Shown here piece after piece: positions 5,514 to 10,929 of a DNA stretch of 10,929 bases. The notes beneath the pieces were generated by a model. That model was not told where the DNA came from and did no database searches. It saw only the letters and a program-made list of their open reading frames with translations. The position numbers and the translations under genes were made by a program. This DNA is from an uncultured Terriglobus sp. Its GTDB lineage: Bacteria; Acidobacteriota; Terriglobia; Terriglobales; Acidobacteriaceae. Positions within the stretch are counted from its first letter, which is position 1, and each line of letters opens with the position of its first letter. The stretch is from NCBI GenBank assembly GCA_937871605.1, contig CALMRM010000032.1, forward strand, positions 554 through 11,482, written 5' to 3'.

Positions 5514-7418
5514 TTGTACTCTTCGCTTCGATGGTTTGCTTTGCTTCTGCTGGTGGGAGTTGTGCCCTGCGTCGGCCAGAGCGGTTCGGACTGGCCCATG
5601 TACGGCCATGACGGCGGCAGCACGCGCTACTCGCCACTGAGCGAGATCAACACAGCGAATGTGGGCAGCCTGAGTCGGGCGTGGACGTACCACATGGCTC
5701 CGGCGGAGGCGGTTGCACCGGCACACGCCTCGTCGTTTGCGTCGCGACTGCGGCTTCGCCGCTCGGAAGCGACACCGCTGATGGTGCAGGGCATGGTGAT
5801 TCTGCCGACGCCGTACAGTTCTGTGGTGGCGCTGCAGCCAACGTCGGGCCGCCTCGTTTGGGAATACAAGCTGCCCGCGGGCACCAACGCGAGTACGCGC
5901 GGGGTTGCGTATTGGCCGGGGAACGCCGCGGCGGCGGCACGCATTGTGTTTGGCACCAGCGACGGCTTTCTGGTGGCGCTGGATGCGCGCACGGGACAGC
6001 CGACGGCGCAGTTTGGGGTTGCTGGCCGCGTGGACATGAAGCCGGGTGTGAACCATGGCGACACGAAGGCGCAGTTCGGTGAGTCGTCGCCGCCGCAGGT
6101 GTACCGCGATGTCATCATCACAGGCTCTGCCGTGCAGGAGTCGCCCAGCACTGGGGCGTCGGGGGATGTGCGTGGCTGGGACGCCTCTACGGGCAAGCTC
6201 CTGTGGCAGTTCCACTCCGTGCCCCGCCCTGGCGAGACCGGCCATGCAAGCTGGGAGACGCCCGGTGCCTGGAAGGATCGGTCGGGCACCAATGTGTGGG
6301 GGCTGTTCACGGTAGACCCGGAGACAGGCGTTGTGTACTTGCCATTCGGCTCGCCCACGACGGACGCGTACGGCGGCGACCGGAAGGGCGCGGGCCTGTT
6401 TGGGAACTGCCTGGTGGCGCTGGATGCACGCACGGGCAAGCTGCGGTGGTACTTTCAGGCTGTCCACCACGACACCTGGGACTATGACCTGGAGTCGGCT
6501 CCGATCCTGGTGGCGGTACACCATGGCAGGCGGACGATCCCGGCGGTGGTGTTCACGTCGAAGACCGGACTCGTGTTCATTCTTGACCGCAGGACCGGCA
6601 AGCCGGTGTACCCGGTGAAGGAGACGCCTGTGCCGGCGAGTGACGTACCGGGCGAGTTCTCCATCAACACGCAGCCGGTACCCGTGAAACCGGCGCCGCT
6701 GGCACGCATGAGCTTCAAGCCCGCCGAAATTGCAACAGTCACGCCGGAACACCAAAAATTCTGCGAGGCACTGCTGCAGGCTGACGGTGGCCTGCACAAC
6801 GATGGCCCGTTCACACGCTATGGCCTGCAGGAATCGATCGTGTTTCCTGGCACGCTCGGCGCGACGAACTGGCATGGCGGATCGTACGACCCCACGCTTC
6901 ACCTCGTGTTCTACAACACCATCCAACTCGCCGACATTGGCAAGCTTTCACCCGCACCGGCGGGTTCGCCGTTGCCGTATCGCCGGACCGGGCCGACAGA
7001 AGGCTACGCCCGCTTCTGGAATGGCGAGAACCACTGGCCCTGCCAGCAGCCGCCGTGGGGCGAACTGGTTGCGCTCGATATCGACACGGGAGAGTATGCC
7101 TGGCGTGAGCCGTTCGGAGTGATCCCGGAGCTGGATGCCTTAGGTGTGCACAACACCGGAACCATGAACATGGGCGGCGGCATCACCACCGCGGGTGGCC
7201 TCTTGTTCATCGGTGCCACCAACGATCATCACCTGCGGGCGTTCGAATCAAAAACGGGCAAGCTGCTGTGGGACACCGTGCTGGAGGCAGGGGCTTACAC
7301 CACGCCGATCACCTACCGGGCAGATGATGGGAAGCAGTACCTGGTCATTGTTGCCGCTGGCGGTGGCTACTACGACAGCACGGGCGGTGACAGCGTGATC
7401 GCATTTGCGCTGCCCTGA
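5514..7418 (+). CDS. Periplasmic PQQ-dependent dehydrogenase (glucose/quinate dehydrogenase-like)
   Basis: This 634-residue quinoprotein should oxidise an alcohol or sugar in the periplasm using pyrroloquinoline quinone and Ca2+ and pass electrons to the respiratory chain. An N-terminal signal peptide (hydrophobic to about residue 21) precedes an eight-bladed propeller marked by repeated tryptophan-docking motifs such as TSGRLVWEY, STGKLLWQF, RTGKLRWYF, DTGEYAWRE and KTGKLLWDT. The metal-site Asn is probably in TNVWG (residue 260). The catalytic Asp is in HHDTWDYD (318-325), and TSKTGLVFILDRRTGK (348-363) carries the Lys seen in membrane glucose dehydrogenase. Unlike that enzyme there are no five N-terminal membrane helices, and there is no CxxCH haem motif, so the electron acceptor must be a separate protein. 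Two lone cysteines lie in QKFCEALL and HWPCQQPPWG. Substrate is unknown. The gap to the preceding gene is 59 bases, suggesting one transcript. Confidence 0.92.
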   Translation: MYSSLRWFALLLLVGVVPCVGQSGSDWPMYGHDGGSTRYSPLSEINTANVGSLSRAWTYHMAPAEAVAPAHASSFASRLRLRRSEATPLMVQGMVILPTPYSSVVALQPTSGRLVWEYKLPAGTNASTRGVAYWPGNAAAAARIVFGTSDGFLVALDARTGQPTAQFGVAGRVDMKPGVNHGDTKAQFGESSPPQVYRDVIITGSAVQESPSTGASGDVRGWDASTGKLLWQFHSVPRPGETGHASWETPGAWKDRSGTNVWGLFTVDPETGVVYLPFGSPTTDAYGGDRKGAGLFGNCLVALDARTGKLRWYFQAVHHDTWDYDLESAPILVAVHHGRRTIPAVVFTSKTGLVFILDRRTGKPVYPVKETPVPASDVPGEFSINTQPVPVKPAPLARMSFKPAEIATVTPEHQKFCEALLQADGGLHNDGPFTRYGLQESIVFPGTLGATNWHGGSYDPTLHLVFYNTIQLADIGKLSPAPAGSPLPYRRTGPTEGYARFWNGENHWPCQQPPWGELVALDIDTGEYAWREPFGVIPELDALGVHNTGTMNMGGGITTAGGLLFIGATNDHHLRAFESKTGKLLWDTVLEAGAYTTPITYRADDGKQYLVIVAAGGGYYDSTGGDSVIAFALP

Positions 7419-7467
7419 CCAGGAGGGCTGAGCGCCCGACTTTTGCTCCCGCACGGCATGTGATTAG

Positions 7468-7881
7468 ATGGAGTTATTGCGTAAGCTTTTGTCCATTCTG
7501 ATGGCCGCTGTGCTGGGGCTGACGTTTGTCGCGCCCCTGCTGGCGGCGTACGGCCAGGGTGCCGACGGGTGGCTGCCTGCGTGCTGCCGCCGCCTGGGGG
7601 CGCACCACTGCGCGATGAATATGGACATGGCTAACAAGTTGGCAGCCGCTGCGGATGACAGCCCAACGTGGAAGACGACTTCAAAGTGTTGCCCATGCTA
7701 CCCGGCGGCAGTGACGCCTGGGCACTTCCACGAGACGCTAGCCGCTGCGCCAGCACAGGCGTTTTACGCTGAGATTGCCAGCTATGGTCTTCGTACGGTT
7801 CAGACGGAAGCCAAACGCCGCATTTCTCACGACCGCTCACGCCAGAAACGAGGACCACCGGTAGAGCTCCTTTCCCTGTAA
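7468..7881 (+). CDS. Small exported Cys/His/Met-rich protein, possible metal binder
   Basis: This 137-residue protein has a clear signal peptide: positive residues near the start, then a hydrophobic run to about residue 27 ending LLAAYG. The mature part opens with a dense set of possible metal ligands: CC at 39-40, HHC at 46-48, Met at 50, 52 and 54, then KCCPCYP (73-79). This pattern suggests binding of copper or a related soft metal, or a redox-active disulfide, in the periplasm. That is inference; I recognise the style from acidobacterial hypothetical proteins but cannot name a family. The C-terminal 40 residues are basic (KRRISHDRSRQKR) and featureless. It lies 49 bases after the PQQ dehydrogenase and 59 before the TonB-dependent receptor, so it may serve either. 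No strong ribosome binding site precedes the ATG, so the exact start is uncertain. Confidence 0.7.
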   Translation: MELLRKLLSILMAAVLGLTFVAPLLAAYGQGADGWLPACCRRLGAHHCAMNMDMANKLAAAADDSPTWKTTSKCCPCYPAAVTPGHFHETLAAAPAQAFYAEIASYGLRTVQTEAKRRISHDRSRQKRGPPVELLSL

Positions 7882-7928
7882 CTGCATATGCCAAAGGCAC
7901 ACGCGCCTTGCGATGTGCCCATAGCCTT

Positions 7929-7935
7929 GGGAGGA
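7929..7935 (+). promoter_or_regulatory. Ribosome binding site fixing the GTG start at 7941
   Basis: GGGAGGA is followed after five bases by GTG 7941. The longer reading from TTG 7908 has no such site and would run across this one, so the GTG start is preferred. Confidence 0.7.
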
Positions 7936-7940
7936 ATCTG

Positions 7941-10811
7941 GTGGTCACCTTCAACTCTTCGCGGCAGTGCGCGTTTGCGCTCCTGCTTTTGCCCTGCTGC
8001 CTCTCCGCGCAGGAAACCCTTACTTCAGCGTCCATCACCGGGCGCGTGCTCGATCCATCCGGCGCTGCACTGCCACGCGTCACCATAGAGGCAGTGCAGA
8101 TGGCGACGGGCCAACGCTACGGCGTTCAGGCAGACGACCAGGGCAGGTACCGCATGCCGTACCTACCGATCGGCGAGTACCGCATCAGCACGCGCGCACC
8201 TGGCTTTGCGGAAGCCACGCGGACGATACAGCTGACGGTCGGGTCAGCGTTCGATGTAACGCTGCAGCTGGCTATAGCGGCAACGGCAACCGGCATTCAA
8301 GTGACTGCGAGTGCGCCCGTCCTGGAAGAGAACCGGAGCGAGATCGCAGAGACTGTGCAGACGACAGAAGCGGAAAACCTGCCCTTTCAGGGCCGCAACT
8401 ACCTTGACCTGTCGCTGCTGCTGCCCGGTGTTTCACCCACCAATACGGCGAGTACGCAAACCCTTGCCGAAACCTCAGAGGTTCCCGGCCAGGGTTACTC
8501 TGTCAACAGCCAGCGCAATTTCTCCAACAGTTTCATCGTAGACGGCATGTCTGACAACGACGATGCTGCAGGTGTGGCGGGCAATGTGTTCGGCCTGGAC
8601 GTGGTGCGTGAGTTTCAGGTCGTTACGTCGGGTGGCCAGGCTGAGTTTGGCCGTGCGCTTGGCGGCTATTTCAACATCGTCACACGCAGCGGGACCAACC
8701 AGCTCCACGGCACAGCGTACGGCTTTCTGCGCAACCAGCGCCTGAACACGTACAACGCGTTGTCTGCGACCAAGCTGCCCTTGACGCAGGGGCAGTATGG
8801 GGCGAGCCTGTCCGGTCCGCTGCGCCGGGACCGCAGCTTTCTCTTTGGCAACTTTGAGGAGTTGCGTCTGCGGACCAACGGCATCATTACCGTATCGCCG
8901 ACCAGTGCCGCAACCATCAATGCACGGCTGAAAGCCATCGGCTACCCGGCGCCGCTGCTGCCAGTCGGCACGGGCGCGACCACGCAATACCCGACAACAC
9001 TGCATACAGACACGGCCTTTCTGCGCGGCGATCACCGCTTCAGTCAGGCAGACCAGCTCAGTTTGCGGTACAGCTTTTATAAGTTAAGCAGCCTCAATGC
9101 ACGTGGCACGGGTGCACTCAACGAGGTGAGCAACGGCACGTCGGTCTTCGACACGAACCACACGTTTGCCGTCAGCAATGTGGCTACGCTCACGCCTCAC
9201 ATGTTCCATGAGACGCGGGCACAGTTCATTTCCGATGACCTGAACGCACCGCCAAACGACCAGTTGGGGCCAACCGTCACCATCTCCGGCGTGGCGACCT
9301 TTGGCCGCTCTACGTCGTCACCGACTGGGAGGCGAAACTTCCTTGGCGAAGCCGTGGATAACCTTGTGGTCGAGCACGGCGCCCACACGGTGAAGGCAGG
9401 AATCGATTTTCTCTACAACGACGACACGATTACCTTTCCCATGTCGCTGCGTGGGGCTTATACGTTTGCGTCGCTCAACAGCTTTCTTGCAGGCACCTAC
9501 AACACGCAGGGCTTTACCCAGAACTTTGGCAGCGACGCGGTCCACCAAACCAATCCGAACCTTGGGTTTTATGCCCAGGACGAGTGGAAGGTTTCACCCG
9601 CTCTTACGCTCAACCTTGGCGTACGCTACGACCTGGAGTTTCTGCAGACCATCGCTACCGATACACGCAATGTTTCTCCGCGCGTGGGCTTCGCGTGGTC
9701 GCCCTACGCCAGCCGACGGACTGTTGTGCGCGGCAGCTATGGGTTGTTCTACGATCGCGTTCCACTGCGGCCGCTGGCCAACGCGCTGCTGTCTGCGCAC
9801 AACACCACGGACCCAAGCCAGGCCGCGCTGCTCAGCTACACGTTCTCGCCAGGGCAGGCTGGAGCGCCTGTGTTTCCACAAGTTGCATTCGCGCCTCCTG
9901 CAAACGCAGTGCAGAACTTCTCGACGATGCAGCGAAATATCCAGAACCCCTACTCGCAGCAAATCAGCGTGGGTGTGGAGCAGCAGCTCCTTGCCAAGAC
10001 CACCTTTGGGCTGAGCTACCAGCATGTGCGCGGCGAACACCTGATCGGTTCCATCAACACCAACATCAACCTCGATGGCACACGGCCTGACCCCACACGC
10101 GGCAACATCAAGCCGTACAGCTCGGCCTTTGACTCCTATTTCGACGGACTGGAGCTTTCCGTGCAGCAGAGAGCCCTGAGCTGGGGTACCACGCGCTTGT
10201 CGTACACCTACTCAAAGGCCATCGACAACATCAGTGAGTTCTTCTTCAGTGCGCCGCTGAACAACTTCAACCTGCGGCAAGACCGGAGCCGCTCGGACGA
10301 CGACCAGCGCCACCGGCTTGTGCTGGACGCTACCCTTACCTCACCCGTGTCCCCGGCGCACAGCTTCGCGGGCCAGGTTACGCATGGTTGGCGCCTCGGT
10401 GGTATTTTGCAGTATTACTCGCGGCTGCCGTTCAACGTGACGACCGGCACGAACACAAAGCAAGCTACTGCACAGCGGCCCTGTGCAGCCGGGTACAGCC
10501 TTTCTGCCAACAGCGGACTCAATCCGTGTACAGAAGGGCTGCCAGGAGCGGTGATCGGCCGGAACGCGGGGACAGGGTTCGACTTCTTTGCGCTCAGCGC
10601 TCGCCTAAGCCGTACCCTCTCGCTTACGGAACGACTGCGGCTTGAGTTGATTGCTGAAGCGTTCAACACGCTGAACCATCGCAACGATATGATCCCGGTC
10701 GGCACATTCGGCACGGGCGCATACCCCAACGCTGGGAGTACAAACTTCGGACAGGCCACCGCTGTCGGCGATCCACGGAGTGTGCAGCTTGCCGCGCGGG
10801 TGAGCTTCTAA
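7941..10811 (+). CDS. Oar-like TonB-dependent outer-membrane receptor
   Basis: This 956-residue outer-membrane protein should import a large ligand with energy from TonB-ExbBD. From the GTG start there is a signal peptide to about residue 24 (CAFALLLLPCCLSAQ), and then a carboxypeptidase-regulatory-like beta-sandwich (about 28-115, with ITGRVLDPSGA, DDQGRYRMPYLPIGEY and RISTRAPGF). A plug domain follows (about 125-255, with QGRNYLDLSLLLPGV, FIVDGMSDND and GGYFNIVTRSGTN). The rest is a 22-strand-type barrel with recurrent aromatic strands (NLGFYAQDEWKVSP, LNLGVRYDLEF, RTVVRGSYGLFYDR), ending VQLAARVSF with the terminal Phe used for barrel insertion. Receptors of this architecture are present in many copies in Acidobacteriota and are often linked to polysaccharide or peptide use; the ligand cannot be told from sequence. 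I see no stop or frameshift. It is the last of the four-gene cluster and is followed by a strong hairpin. Confidence 0.92.
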   Translation: MVTFNSSRQCAFALLLLPCCLSAQETLTSASITGRVLDPSGAALPRVTIEAVQMATGQRYGVQADDQGRYRMPYLPIGEYRISTRAPGFAEATRTIQLTVGSAFDVTLQLAIAATATGIQVTASAPVLEENRSEIAETVQTTEAENLPFQGRNYLDLSLLLPGVSPTNTASTQTLAETSEVPGQGYSVNSQRNFSNSFIVDGMSDNDDAAGVAGNVFGLDVVREFQVVTSGGQAEFGRALGGYFNIVTRSGTNQLHGTAYGFLRNQRLNTYNALSATKLPLTQGQYGASLSGPLRRDRSFLFGNFEELRLRTNGIITVSPTSAATINARLKAIGYPAPLLPVGTGATTQYPTTLHTDTAFLRGDHRFSQADQLSLRYSFYKLSSLNARGTGALNEVSNGTSVFDTNHTFAVSNVATLTPHMFHETRAQFISDDLNAPPNDQLGPTVTISGVATFGRSTSSPTGRRNFLGEAVDNLVVEHGAHTVKAGIDFLYNDDTITFPMSLRGAYTFASLNSFLAGTYNTQGFTQNFGSDAVHQTNPNLGFYAQDEWKVSPALTLNLGVRYDLEFLQTIATDTRNVSPRVGFAWSPYASRRTVVRGSYGLFYDRVPLRPLANALLSAHNTTDPSQAALLSYTFSPGQAGAPVFPQVAFAPPANAVQNFSTMQRNIQNPYSQQISVGVEQQLLAKTTFGLSYQHVRGEHLIGSINTNINLDGTRPDPTRGNIKPYSSAFDSYFDGLELSVQQRALSWGTTRLSYTYSKAIDNISEFFFSAPLNNFNLRQDRSRSDDDQRHRLVLDATLTSPVSPAHSFAGQVTHGWRLGGILQYYSRLPFNVTTGTNTKQATAQRPCAAGYSLSANSGLNPCTEGLPGAVIGRNAGTGFDFFALSARLSRTLSLTERLRLELIAEAFNTLNHRNDMIPVGTFGTGAYPNAGSTNFGQATAVGDPRSVQLAARVSF

Positions 10812-10828
10812 ACTCTGCCTGTTGAACG

Positions 10829-10870
10829 GATGGCGGCCATGCAGTGGTGCAAGGGTGCACGGCCGCCATC
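10829..10870. terminator. Long bulged hairpin after the TonB-dependent receptor, probable bidirectional terminator
   Basis: GATGGCGGCC (10829-10838) pairs perfectly with GGCCGCCATC (10861-10870). Inside it a second stem, GTGCA (10847-10851) with TGCAC (10856-10860), closes on an AGGG loop and stacks directly on the outer 3' arm, leaving an 8-base bulge on the 5' side. No run of T follows on either strand, so this is not a classical intrinsic terminator. Its position 17 bases after a stop codon and 8 bases before the end of an apparently convergent gene supports a role at transcript ends. Confidence 0.55.
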
Positions 10871-10878
10871 GAACGGGC

Positions 10879-10929
10879 TTACGCGGGTGCGACGAGTTCA
10901 CACGGGCGCATCATCTCGTTGTCTTCGTG
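10879..10929 (-). CDS. Possible C-terminal end of a convergent gene, cut by window edge
   Basis: Reading from the right edge on the minus strand, 16 codons are open to a TAA at 10879-10881 (HEDNEMMRPCELVAPA). The other two minus frames stop within the same stretch. The length is too short to prove coding, and I do not recognise the product. The placement beyond a hairpin, tail to tail with the receptor, is what makes it plausible. Confidence 0.35.
   Translation of the reverse strand, partial: HEDNEMMRPCELVAPA

Noticed and set aside
5280..6926. 548-codon minus-strand frame opposite the PQQ dehydrogenase
   Set aside because: It is very rich in Arg and His, has no recognisable domain, and is fully antisense to a gene with clear quinoprotein motifs.
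7425..7444. Weak terminator between the PQQ dehydrogenase and the small Cys-rich gene (GGGC, loop, GCCC, then TTTT)
   Set aside because: A four-base stem and a four-base T run separated by three bases are too weak to assert in GC-rich DNA.
7908..7940. N-terminal extension of the TonB-dependent receptor from TTG 7908
   Set aside because: The GGGAGGA at 7929-7935 points to GTG 7941, after which the signal peptide has normal length.
1..10929. CRISPR array, tRNA, rRNA, insertion sequence or integrase gene
   Set aside because: I saw no regularly spaced repeats, no tRNA-like cloverleaf and no transposase or integrase motifs on either strand.

Overview
The right two thirds of the window (about 2880-10929) is GC-rich and looks like the chromosome of an Acidobacteriota, most likely the Terriglobus/Granulicella/Edaphobacter group. 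The main grounds are a very large Oar-like TonB-dependent receptor with an N-terminal carboxypeptidase-regulatory-like domain, a periplasmic PQQ dehydrogenase and a Tat-exported enolase-superfamily enzyme. This placement is an inference from gene content; there is no rRNA or other phylogenetic marker here apart from a lepA scrap. The left 2.8 kb is visibly AT-richer and reads as an acquired defence module.

Layout. (1) 1-2817, minus strand: a two-gene restriction-modification-like module. A Z1-domain superfamily-2 ATPase is followed two bases later by a DNA methyltransferase that runs off the left edge. The Z1 gene is interrupted by an apparent single-base frameshift near 1423, which splits it into a 508-residue N-terminal reading frame and a C-terminal tail (944-1390) in another frame. 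The methyltransferase frame is intact as far as it can be seen. A good sigma70-like promoter lies just upstream (2834-2862). (2) 2878-3050, minus strand: a broken 3'-terminal scrap of lepA (elongation factor 4), lying between the module and the next gene. (3) 3056-3895, minus strand: a Bro-N/DinD-like protein. (4) 3896-4110: the non-coding gap separating it from the divergent genes on the right.

(5) 4111-10811, plus strand: four closely spaced genes (gaps of about 50-60 bases). They are a Tat-signal enolase-superfamily protein of the mannonate-dehydratase type, a periplasmic PQQ-dependent dehydrogenase starting at TTG, a small exported Cys/His/Met-rich protein, and an Oar-like TonB-dependent receptor starting at GTG. 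A long bulged hairpin (10829-10870) follows. A partial minus-strand reading frame then enters from the right edge, so the hairpin probably lies between convergent genes.

The plus-strand genes fit an envelope function: uptake across the outer membrane plus oxidation or dehydration of a sugar or sugar acid in the periplasm. The small metal-ligand-rich protein could instead point to metal handling by the receptor. The substrate cannot be read from the sequence. The most notable part of the window is the junction at 2.8-3.05 kb. There a foreign, apparently half-inactivated Z1/methyltransferase module abuts a duplicated or displaced end of a core gene.
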